From Acidobacteriota bacterium (GTDB lineage: Bacteria; Acidobacteriota; Terriglobia; Terriglobales; Acidobacteriaceae), in assembly GCA_003225175.1 (NCBI GenBank), contig QIBA01000072.1, positions 1-41,787 on the forward strand: a stretch of DNA of 41,787 nt. The letters are read 5' to 3'. Below, in pieces: positions 1-6,398 of the stretch. Under the pieces are notes generated by a model. That model had not been told where the DNA came from. It did not search any database and saw only the letters and a program-made list of their open reading frames with translations. A program made the translations under genes and the position numbers. The first letter of the stretch is position 1; every line of letters starts with the position of its first letter.

Positions 1-335
1 AGTACGTGATTCTTTTTGAACTCGTAATCGTGCTCGTCCACATTGATGCGGAACTTCACTTCCTTGATGGTGATGATCTTCTGGTTCTTCTTTGCCGCGC
101 GCTCCTGCTTCTCTTTCTCGTACAGGAACTTGCCGTAATCCTGGATGCGGCAGACCGGCGGATTTGCCGTGGCAGAGATCTCTACCAGGTCAAAACCACG
201 CTCGCGGGCAATTTTGAGGGCTTCAAAGGGTTGCATTACACCAAGCTGAGCACCGTTTTCGTCTATTACACGGATTTCGCGGGCGCGAATTCGCTCATTG
301 GTGCGAATAGTACTGCGGCCAAAACGTTTGTCGAT
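1..335 (-). CDS. infC: Translation initiation factor IF-3 (partial, 3' end beyond window)
   Basis: The reverse strand encodes the N-terminal domain and linker of IF-3, which binds the 30S subunit and proofreads initiator tRNA and start codon. Family hallmarks are [17 protein letters not shown], the QLGVM segment, [16 protein letters not shown] and a basic [15 protein letters not shown] linker. The gene runs off the left edge, so the C-terminal domain is not seen. No ATG, GTG or TTG lies at the expected place. A GGAGG at 341-345 is followed after 5 nt by ATC (333-335), which I take as the start. IF-3 genes are known for rare AUU/AUC starts that allow autoregulation. An in-frame TTG at 372-374 is the alternative, but it has no comparable ribosome site. 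A TATACT box near 380-385 may be its -10 element. Confidence 0.9.
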   Translation of the reverse strand, partial: MDKRFGRSTIRTNERIRAREIRVIDENGAQLGVMQPFEALKIARERGFDLVEISATANPPVCRIQDYGKFLYEKEKQERAAKKNQKIITIKEVKFRINVDEHDYEFKKNHV

Positions 336-383
336 ACATTCCTCCGGGGGATTGCGCGGGATCGCGCAGTTCAATGGAGTATA

Positions 384-576
384 GCATGGAAAAAATCGAG
401 GGGATCGGGCCCTAGAAGAATCGGGTGATCGGGTGAAGTAAGAAGTGGTTATCGGCTCTCGGCTTTCGGCCGCAAACGCTCGTCGTGTAGTCACAATAGC
501 AGAACGCCGAGTGCGCTCTTTTTACTTCACCCGATCACCCGATTCTTCAAGGGCCCGATCCCCCGATATTCCATGC
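384..576. repeat. Long imperfect inverted repeat between infC and mtaB
   Basis: Arms of 58 nt (384-441) and 55 nt (522-576) are near-perfect reverse complements. Both carry GATCGGGCCC and GAATCGGGTGATCGGG, and they are separated by about 80 nt. The right arm contains the last codons and the stop of mtaB, so the transcript of that gene could fold into a very long hairpin. The left arm overlaps the possible infC promoter. The TGATCGGG units look like a REP-type intergenic repeat. There is no U-tract typical of an intrinsic terminator, though the hairpin could still end or protect the mtaB message. Confidence 0.8.
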
Positions 577-1964
577 TCCGTGAGGACGCGAGCTCTCACC
601 CTCATCCACTGGTTCGCTGCGTGCTGCCCGCAAATCTCAACTTTCAAATAGTTATCGCTCAGGGCCTCAGTCATCTCTGAATCGCCTTTCGCGAGCGTAA
701 TCGCCTCGACAGTCCTTCCCAAAAAGGAACGCCGGAATTTAAGATTCTTCTCCGCAGCCAGATTCCGCAATTCCCGATTCCGTTCTCGTGCGAGTTCGAG
801 AGGAACCTGGTCCGGCATTGCCGCGGCTGGAGTGCCAGGCCGGGGAGAATATGTGAATACATGCAGGTACGTGAATGGCATTTGCGTGATGAAGGCTCGC
901 GATTCCTCGAACAGCTCCTCGCTTTCGCCGGGAAATCCGACCATTACGTCGGCGCCAATGGCGGCGTCAGGCATTGCGGAACGGATCCTTTCCAGCTTTT
1001 CGGCGTAATGCCAGGGACGATATTTGCGGTGCATTTTGCGCAGAATGCGATCGCTGCCGGATTGCAAGGGAACGTGGGCGTGCTTGGCAATGCGTTTGGA
1101 GGACGCCATAAGGGCAATTAAGTCGTCGGTCCAGTCCATGGGCTCGATTGAACTAAGCCGAATTTTCTCCACCGAAGTGCGTTCCAGGATGACTCGAAGC
1201 GCTTCAACAAAGCGATCTATGGCATTAAATCGGCGCGCTTGAGTGTCAGAATCGCTACTTAAAGCCCCAAAACCGCGCTTTTGAGCGACAAAATCGCGTC
1301 CCCAACGCCCCAAATTGATGCCGGAAATGACGATTTCTCGGTATCCAGCGGCCTCCAAAACGTGGATTTCACGCAGAATTTCGTCGATTTTGAGCGATCT
1401 ACTGCGTCCCCGAACGTACGGAATGACGCAAAAAGAGCAGCGGTTATCGCATCCATCCTGGATTTTAAGGTTGGGCCGGGTGCGTTCAATGGCGTCAAAA
1501 ACCGGCGCGGATTGCAGCTCAGTGTGCGCAAAGATGTCGCTGGTATAGATCTTTGCAGCGAAATCTGAGCCTTGAAAGCTGCCGCTAACAGCATTTAAGG
1601 GTACAAATCCGCCGCTGTAAGCAGCGCTGGAGCCGGCAATAATGTTCCCGATTTGGTGTTTGTGAGAGTTTCCAACCACCCAAGTCACGCCCTCTAACGC
1701 CGCAATTTCCCCCGGAGCACGCTGCGCATAGCATCCCGTAACGAGAATTTTTGCGTCTGGATGCTCTCTTTTTGTGCGCCGAATGGCGGCGCGAGCGTCC
1801 TGATCGGCCGCGGAAGTCACCGTACAGGTGTTAAGAACGACGATATCGGCTTCGGAAGTGGCGTTTACGCGTCGCAAACCGGTGTTTGCAAGCTGGCGTT
1901 CAATGGCCGATCCGTCTGCTTGGGCGGCGCGGCATCCGAAGTTCTCGATGTAGTAACCCCTCAC
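522..1964 (-). CDS. mtaB: tRNA t6A37 methylthiotransferase (MtaB/MiaB family)
   Basis: Radical-SAM enzyme that methylthiolates N6-threonylcarbamoyladenosine at position 37 of ANN-decoding tRNAs. With the GTG start at 1964 the protein has 480 residues. The N-terminal UPF0004 domain shows its three cluster cysteines (C11, C47, C78), starting with the family-typical YYIENFGCRA. The radical SAM cluster motif GCDNRCSFC gives C172, C176 and C179. The sequence around it (IQDGC..RCSFCVIPYVRGRSRS) fits MtaB better than MiaB or RimO. An upstream in-frame ATG at 2024 would add 20 unconserved residues. I reject it because a TATGAT box lies 6 nt before the GTG. The last 12 or so residues ([13 protein letters not shown]) are encoded by the right arm of the 384-576 inverted repeat, so the C-terminus has probably been extended by a repeat insertion. 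Confidence 0.88.
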   Translation of the reverse strand: MRGYYIENFGCRAAQADGSAIERQLANTGLRRVNATSEADIVVLNTCTVTSAADQDARAAIRRTKREHPDAKILVTGCYAQRAPGEIAALEGVTWVVGNSHKHQIGNIIAGSSAAYSGGFVPLNAVSGSFQGSDFAAKIYTSDIFAHTELQSAPVFDAIERTRPNLKIQDGCDNRCSFCVIPYVRGRSRSLKIDEILREIHVLEAAGYREIVISGINLGRWGRDFVAQKRGFGALSSDSDTQARRFNAIDRFVEALRVILERTSVEKIRLSSIEPMDWTDDLIALMASSKRIAKHAHVPLQSGSDRILRKMHRKYRPWHYAEKLERIRSAMPDAAIGADVMVGFPGESEELFEESRAFITQMPFTYLHVFTYSPRPGTPAAAMPDQVPLELARERNRELRNLAAEKNLKFRRSFLGRTVEAITLAKGDSEMTEALSDNYLKVEICGQHAANQWMRVRARVLTEHGISGDRALEESGDRVK

Positions 1965-1970
1965 GGTGTT

Positions 1971-1976
1971 ATCATA
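1971..1976 (-). promoter_or_regulatory. Possible -10 box of a leaderless mtaB transcript
   Basis: TATGAT on the reverse strand is followed by 6 nt and then the GTG start of mtaB, with no Shine-Dalgarno. The -35 region is poor. A 6-bp palindrome (GAGGTG / CACCTC, 1987-2005) sits just upstream and could be an operator. The same -10 to start spacing recurs before hfq and the aconitase-family gene. Confidence 0.4.
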
Positions 1977-2107
1977 GCCGTTGAACGAGGTGCTCGGTTC
2001 ACCTCGCAACCTGAGTCGGTGCAACTTGCATCTGAGGTACTCTGGATGACTCTGTCATCTTCGATACTTTCAAACAGCTCAGTATCGGTCCCCCTGGAGC
2101 ATTCCCG

Positions 2108-2566
2108 ATGAAACGTCGCATCCTGCTTGTTGATGACGAACTCGCTATTCTTCTCACATTGAAAGCCATACTCGAAATCAACGGATTTGAAGTGGATACG
2201 GCCGCCTCCGCCAAGGAAGCTATCGCCCGGCTTTCAGGAAACTCTTACCAAATGGTTATCACCGACATGCGGATGGAAACCGAAACCGCTGGCTACGACG
2301 TGATCCGCGAAGCTAAAAAGCAGGATTACGATCCGGCAGTGGCTATCCTCACGGCCTTTCCGTTGCTGGGCAGTGATTGGAAGGAAGAAGGCGCCGACTC
2401 GATGTTGGTTAAGCCCATGAATACTAACGATCTTCTGCGCCAACTCGAGGCGCTGCTCGTGAGTCATGAGGACAAGCGCCAAGAGCGCCAAGGTACAGCA
2501 ACCCTTAAAAAAAAATCAGCTAATCGGGCGGCGCAAGACAAGACCGCTGTCGCTCGGCATTCATAG
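2108..2566 (+). CDS. Single-domain response regulator
   Basis: The 152-residue protein is a CheY-like receiver with a short basic tail. The acidic pair is D9/D10, the phosphoacceptor D53 (VITDMRM), the switch threonine T82 (LTAF) and the conserved lysine K102 (VKPMN). No output domain follows; the last 30 residues are lysine- and glutamine-rich and probably disordered. It is divergent from mtaB, with about 140 bp between the two starts, and no cognate kinase is adjacent. It may serve as a phosphorelay intermediate or act by protein contact. The partner cannot be deduced from the window. Confidence 0.85.
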   Translation: MKRRILLVDDELAILLTLKAILEINGFEVDTAASAKEAIARLSGNSYQMVITDMRMETETAGYDVIREAKKQDYDPAVAILTAFPLLGSDWKEEGADSMLVKPMNTNDLLRQLEALLVSHEDKRQERQGTATLKKKSANRAAQDKTAVARHS

Positions 2567-2610
2567 AACACACGTTTCCCTGAAACCGAAAACTTGCAAT
2601 CGGGAGTCGT

Positions 2611-2919
2611 TTACGCGGTCGCGCTTACCGCGCGGCGCTGCTGGAAGCATTCGCGGCAAAACACTGGACGGCCCTGCGTCGGTTTGAAGGGCACAGTGGT
2701 TTCCTTGCCGCAATGGGAGCAGGTAGTGCGGGTTTCGACTTTTTGATAAGAGTTCGCTGGAGACGCTCCCACAGCCGCTGCCCGCTTTGTTTTGCAGGGC
2801 TTGCAGCGCTTGGGCTCGTTCTTGAACTGCTTGTCGTGGAAGAACAGTTGTTCGCCCGCCGTGAAGAGAAACTCAGAGCCGCAGTCTATGCACTTCAGCA
2901 GCCTGTCCTGGAATTCCAT
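2611..2919 (-). CDS. Zinc-ribbon protein, conserved hypothetical
   Basis: This 102-residue protein has paired CxxC knuckles. The first zinc site is CIDCGSEF followed by CKPCK; the second is CSHCGKE followed by CRECF. The segment FTAGEQLFFHDKQFKNEPKRCKPCK matches the probable zinc-ribbon family found widely in Acidobacteriota and Deltaproteobacteria. I chose the ATG at 2919 because the GGGGG tract 8-12 nt upstream can act as a ribosome site and homology-like sequence begins there. An upstream in-frame start at 3006 would add 29 unlike residues. It lies downstream of rpsU but behind a strong terminator, so it is probably transcribed on its own. Function unknown; nucleic-acid binding is plausible. 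Confidence 0.8.
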   Translation of the reverse strand: MEFQDRLLKCIDCGSEFLFTAGEQLFFHDKQFKNEPKRCKPCKTKRAAAVGASPANSYQKVETRTTCSHCGKETTVPFKPTQGRPVFCRECFQQRRAVSATA

Positions 2920-3084
2920 GAGAAGCCCCCGTTCTCCCTTGAACTGCACGAACTCCACTCCCGCGTGGCTACAGGGCGAAATTCGATTCTTGGGACTTGT
3001 TCCCAACTTCAGGTTCGGCCCCCATTCCTTGCGGAATGGTTACATCAAAACTCTTCTCGACTGCGAAGTCTGGTCCAAATAGAA

Positions 3085-3108
3085 AGGGCCGCCGATATAG
3101 GCGGCCCT
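3085..3108 (-). terminator. Intrinsic terminator of rpsU
   Basis: A perfect 9-bp stem AGGGCCGCC / GGCGGCCCT with a 6-nt loop is followed on the reverse strand by TTCTATTT. It lies 13 nt beyond the rpsU stop codon. Confidence 0.8.
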
Positions 3109-3121
3109 CTTTGAGAGGTTG

Positions 3122-3319
3122 CTAGTCCTGTTCTTTGCGAACCTTCTTCCGATTCCGTTTGCGAGCCAGCGCTTGTTTAACGCGCTTCTTCTCACCCGGT
3201 TTCAGGTAGAAAGAATGCCGCTTTACTTCCTTGATGATGTCTTCGGTTTGAACCTTACGCTTGAAGCGGCGGAGGGCATTTTCTAACGGCTCACCCTCTT
3301 GCACACGTACTTCCGCCAA
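3122..3319 (-). CDS. rpsU: 30S ribosomal protein S21
   Basis: The 65-residue basic protein has the S21 pattern AEVRVQEGEPLENALRRFKRK, then HSFYLKPGEKKR and a lysine/arginine-rich C-terminus. S21 helps base-pairing between mRNA and the 16S 3' end during initiation. The TTG at 3319 is preferred because GGGGG lies 8 nt upstream and the protein then begins M-AEVRVQEGE, as in relatives. A GTG three codons earlier (3328) is too close to that ribosome site. The gene is monocistronic: own promoter at 3359-3387 and own terminator at 3085-3108. Confidence 0.92.
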   Translation of the reverse strand: MAEVRVQEGEPLENALRRFKRKVQTEDIIKEVKRHSFYLKPGEKKRVKQALARKRNRKKVRKEQD

Positions 3320-3358
3320 TAACCACACCCCCAGACTGTTCCCATTTGGACTTGCGTA

Positions 3359-3387
3359 GTTATTGCAGCCTTAAGCCAGCAAGTCAA
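3359..3387 (-). promoter_or_regulatory. Sigma-70-type promoter of rpsU
   Basis: On the reverse strand TTGACT (3382-3387) and AATAAC (3359-3364) are separated by exactly 17 nt. The first matches the consensus at five of six positions and the second at four of six. It sits about 40 nt upstream of the rpsU start. Confidence 0.6.
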
Positions 3388-3624
3388 GCAGATTCGACCA
3401 GAATTTACGGCTATTTCGGCTAGTTTTCCCCAGATTTCTTATGGTAGTGGAGAACCGGAGACTTCTCCAAATCGGCGCATGTTACTTTGCTACTTCGGCG
3501 TGACGACTAGGATCCCAAAAATCCTCGTCTTTTAGCTTTGGGACACCAAATATTTTTCGGATGGTTTTCCCATCCTGAGGTTTCGACGTAAACGATTTAG
3601 TTTTAGATATTTACACAATACTCT

Positions 3625-3687
3625 AAGGAGTGTCCCACTGTCCCAACGCCCTTGGTGTCGGTGAGACAGCGGGACACTGATAACATG
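3625..3687 (+). promoter_or_regulatory. Shine-Dalgarno separated from the start codon by a hairpin
   Basis: AAGGAG (3625-3630) lies 54 nt before the ATG at 3685, far too distant to serve directly. Between them are complementary 13-nt arms (3630-3642 and 3665-3677, one mismatch) built on GTGTCCC / GGGACAC. Folding this stem would place the AAGGA about 7 nt from the ATG. No other good ribosome site precedes the gene. The same arrangement is known from phage T4 gene 25; here it is an inference from sequence. The AT-rich stretch 3540-3620 upstream probably holds the promoter. Confidence 0.45.
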
Positions 3688-4221
3688 ATCCGTTCCTACC
3701 AGGGAATTTGTCCTACCATTCCGGCTTCCTGCTACGTGGACGAGTCCGCTCAGGTGATTGGAGATGTCGTTCTGGGCGAGCAAGCAAGCATCTGGATGAA
3801 CGCCGTTGTTCGCGGCGACGTCCATTCAATCCGCATTGGGGCATATTCCAACATTCAGGATTGCTGCGTACTACACGGAATGCGGAATCAGTACTCCGTA
3901 ACTGTCGGAGAGTGGGTAACCATTGGGCATAACGTAACGCTGCACGGCTGCGTCGTCGAAGACACCTGCCTGATCGGGATGGGATCGGTGATACTGAACG
4001 GCGCTCGCATCGGAGCCGGCTCAATCGTCGCGGCAGGCACGGTGATTCCGGAAAAGACCGTTATCGAGCCGAATTCGCTAGTAGTGGGGGTGCCGGGCAA
4101 AACGCGTCGGAAGCTTGGGCCAGAGGACGAGCAGATGATCTTGCGTTATGCCCGCAATTATCTCGATTACACGCAGACATATCTCAACGAACGGCGTCTG
4201 AAAACCGAAAACCCCGGGTGA
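3685..4221 (+). CDS. Gamma-class carbonic anhydrase-like hexapeptide protein
   Basis: The 178-residue protein is a left-handed parallel beta-helix of hexapeptide repeats (IGDVVL, IRIGAY, ITIGHN-like, ILNGARIGAGSIVAAG). The three zinc-ligand histidines of the family are present: H64 (VLHG), H82 (IGH) and H87 (LHG). It belongs to the YrdA/PaaY/CaiE group, whose members bind zinc and form trimers; some have carbonic anhydrase activity and others do not. Key catalytic glutamates of the archaeal Cam enzyme are not obvious, so activity is uncertain. The ATG at 3685 is chosen because family similarity begins there; an upstream TTG at 3652 lies inside the hairpin. The gene has no close partners and ends 157 bp before the DJ-1-like gene. 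Confidence 0.85.
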   Translation: MIRSYQGICPTIPASCYVDESAQVIGDVVLGEQASIWMNAVVRGDVHSIRIGAYSNIQDCCVLHGMRNQYSVTVGEWVTIGHNVTLHGCVVEDTCLIGMGSVILNGARIGAGSIVAAGTVIPEKTVIEPNSLVVGVPGKTRRKLGPEDEQMILRYARNYLDYTQTYLNERRLKTENPG

Positions 4222-4378
4222 AAGCGAAGCTCACCACGTGGGCCGCGAGGTGGTTGCGAGCCCTCCTGCACGTCAGAATTCGAAATAAAAGCTTGATTTC
4301 AGTTGTATCCTTCTCCGTGATCTTCCTGTCCTCCGTGTTCAAGGCGTTTGCTTTTTGCATGATTCAAGAGGTTTCTCG

Positions 4379-5023
4379 GTGCAGCATACTGTCGGCATTC
4401 TGGTCTTTCCTGAAGTTGAGATCCTCGATTTCTGCGGGCCATTCGAGGTTTTTTCGGCCACGCGCCTTAACGAAGAGCGGCGGCGCGAGGAGCCTTCGCC
4501 TTTCCGCGTGGTGCTGATTGCTCAGGCAGACGATCCTATTTCGACCACGGGAGGTATGCACGTCCTTCCCGACTTCACGCTTGAGAACCATCCGCCGCTC
4601 GACATTCTGATTGTCCCTGGGGGTTGGGGAACCCGTGCCTTGCAGTCGAACAAACGCGTGCTGGGATGGATTGCACTCTGTGCCCAACAAGTGAAGGTGG
4701 TCTGCTCGGTGTGCACCGGTTCGTTTCTCCTCGCAGGCGCCGGTATTCTGGATGGACGTTCAGCGACTACTCACTGGGAGTCTCTGCAACGCATGCGCGA
4801 CACCTTCCCCAATGTCACAGTGCGTGACGATCTTCACGTAGTAAACGACGGAAATATCTTCACCTCCGCAGGAATTTCCGCCGGAATCGACATGACGTTG
4901 CATCTCGTCGCATTGATGTATGGAGCTGCCGTAGGACGGGCAACCGCGCGTCACATGGAATATCCAGTTCCCGAAAGCAATGCGCGCCGAGTCGAAGCCC
5001 AGTACATCGCGAGCGCTCGGTAA
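4379..5023 (+). CDS. DJ-1/PfpI family protein (isonitrile hydratase-like)
   Basis: The 214-residue protein has the class I glutamine amidotransferase-like fold. The nucleophile elbow is VCSVCTGSFLLA with C112, followed by RSATTHW. The N-terminal ILVFPEVEILDFCGPFEVF and the PGGWGTR loop match the InhA/isonitrile hydratase branch and the sensor half of GlxA-type AraC regulators. No C-terminal HTH is present, so it is a stand-alone enzyme. The GTG at 4379 is used because AAGAGG lies 8 nt upstream; an earlier TTG at 4355 lacks one. Substrate unknown. The 4222-4378 leader contains a CTCCGTG-type dispersed repeat. Confidence 0.8.
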   Translation: MQHTVGILVFPEVEILDFCGPFEVFSATRLNEERRREEPSPFRVVLIAQADDPISTTGGMHVLPDFTLENHPPLDILIVPGGWGTRALQSNKRVLGWIALCAQQVKVVCSVCTGSFLLAGAGILDGRSATTHWESLQRMRDTFPNVTVRDDLHVVNDGNIFTSAGISAGIDMTLHLVALMYGAAVGRATARHMEYPVPESNARRVEAQYIASAR

Positions 5024-5114
5024 GCCCGTTTCACAGGGATGTGGGGTTGGGAGAAAACCCAATCGTTCTTGCCTTGATGTCTCCGTGGTTAAATAAAACC
5101 CAGGTGATTCGAAA

Positions 5115-6395
5115 TTGACGATTAAAGCCGTGCGCGGCACGCGCGACCTGCTGCCACCAGAGACTGAGCTCTGGAACCGGGTGGAGCAGACGGCGCGCGA
5201 AGTCTTCACCCTCTACAACTTTTCCGAAATTCGCACTCCCATCTTCGAAGACACGCAACTCTTTGCTCGTGGTGTCGGCGAAGCAACGGACATAGTGTCG
5301 AAAGAGATGTACACGTGGGAAGACAGGGCGCGTGCGCAATCGGAGAAGGCACAGTCTTTAACACTGCGCCCAGAGAACACGGCTGGAGTTGTGCGCGCTT
5401 ATATCGAGCACAAGTTGTGGGAGCGTCCGGCGCTTCAAAAGCTCTACTACATCGGACCTCAGTTTCGCCGTGAGCGTCCGCAGAAGGGACGATATCGGCA
5501 GTTCTACCAAATCGGAGCAGAGGTAATCGGACCGCCCTCTGCAGGAAGCGAATCACCTTTGCGTGATGCCGAAGTCCTCGAGATGCTGGTGATGCTCCTA
5601 AACCGGCTTGAGATTAAGGACTGGACGTTGCAGCTCAACTCAGTTGGGTCTGCAAGCTCGCGTCCAGCCTACAACGAGGCTTTGCGAAAGGCACTGAGCG
5701 GAGTGGTCGATCGAATGTGCACGGATTGCCAGCGACGTGCAGTGACAAATCCACTACGAGTCTTCGACTGTAAGGTTCCCGACGATCAGCCGATTATCGA
5801 AACGCTGCCGCGGATTTCGGGATTCCTGGATGAGGCGGATCGGAAGCATTTCGAAGAAGTGCAGAAAATCCTGCATGCGACCGGAGTTCCGTTTGTGCTC
5901 AATGATCGACTCGTTCGGGGACTCGATTATTACACGCGCACCGCGTTCGAATTTACACAGGGAAGTCTCGGTGCACAGAATGCCATTTTAGGAGGAGGCC
6001 GCTATGACGGACTCTCCGAAGCCCTCGGGGGACCTCGCGCGCCCGGTATCGGCTTCGCAATTGGTGAAGACCGGTTCGTCATCGCCTTGGCCGCTGGAGA
6101 AGAGAGTTCAAGTTTCATTTCGGCACCGCAGGCTTATGTTGCTCCACTAGGCGAAGGAATGAATGTTCCGGCTGCGAAGCTCGCATTCGAGCTTCGTTCT
6201 CAGGGTGTTCGAGTGGAGCTGGGCGATGAGAGCTTCAGGTTGAAAAAGTCGTTCGAGACAGCAGAGAAACTGGGAATCTCGAAAGTCGTAATCGTCGGCG
6301 AGAACGAAGTTGCATCCAATGAATATGCGGTGAAGGATCTGAAGAGCGGCGATCAGGAGAAGGCGAGTAGCTCAAAGTTACGAGAAACACTGTGA
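5115..6395 (+). CDS. hisS: Histidine--tRNA ligase
   Basis: Class II aminoacyl-tRNA synthetase of 426 residues, a normal length. It begins KAVRGTRDLLPPE. It carries LRPENTAGVVRAY and the motif 2 loop QFRRERPQKGRYRQF, then the histidine-specific RGLDYYTRTAFEF, motif 3 (GGGRYDGL .. GIGFAIGEDR) and an anticodon-binding domain over the last 90 residues. The start is a TTG preceded at about 8 nt by AGGTG. It converges on alaS with 3 bp between the stop codons (TGA 6393-6395, and 6399-6401 on the other strand). No terminator hairpin is visible, so the two transcripts must overlap. Confidence 0.96.
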   Translation: MTIKAVRGTRDLLPPETELWNRVEQTAREVFTLYNFSEIRTPIFEDTQLFARGVGEATDIVSKEMYTWEDRARAQSEKAQSLTLRPENTAGVVRAYIEHKLWERPALQKLYYIGPQFRRERPQKGRYRQFYQIGAEVIGPPSAGSESPLRDAEVLEMLVMLLNRLEIKDWTLQLNSVGSASSRPAYNEALRKALSGVVDRMCTDCQRRAVTNPLRVFDCKVPDDQPIIETLPRISGFLDEADRKHFEEVQKILHATGVPFVLNDRLVRGLDYYTRTAFEFTQGSLGAQNAILGGGRYDGLSEALGGPRAPGIGFAIGEDRFVIALAAGEESSSFISAPQAYVAPLGEGMNVPAAKLAFELRSQGVRVELGDESFRLKKSFETAEKLGISKVVIVGENEVASNEYAVKDLKSGDQEKASSSKLRETL

Positions 6396-6398
6396 CGT

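Noticed and set aside
6-428. Forward-strand 140-codon frame at the left edge
   Set aside because: The reverse strand is clearly IF-3; the forward frame is its shadow.
1281-1568. Open frames inside mtaB on both strands
   Set aside because: They overlap the conserved MtaB core and have no protein-like pattern of their own.
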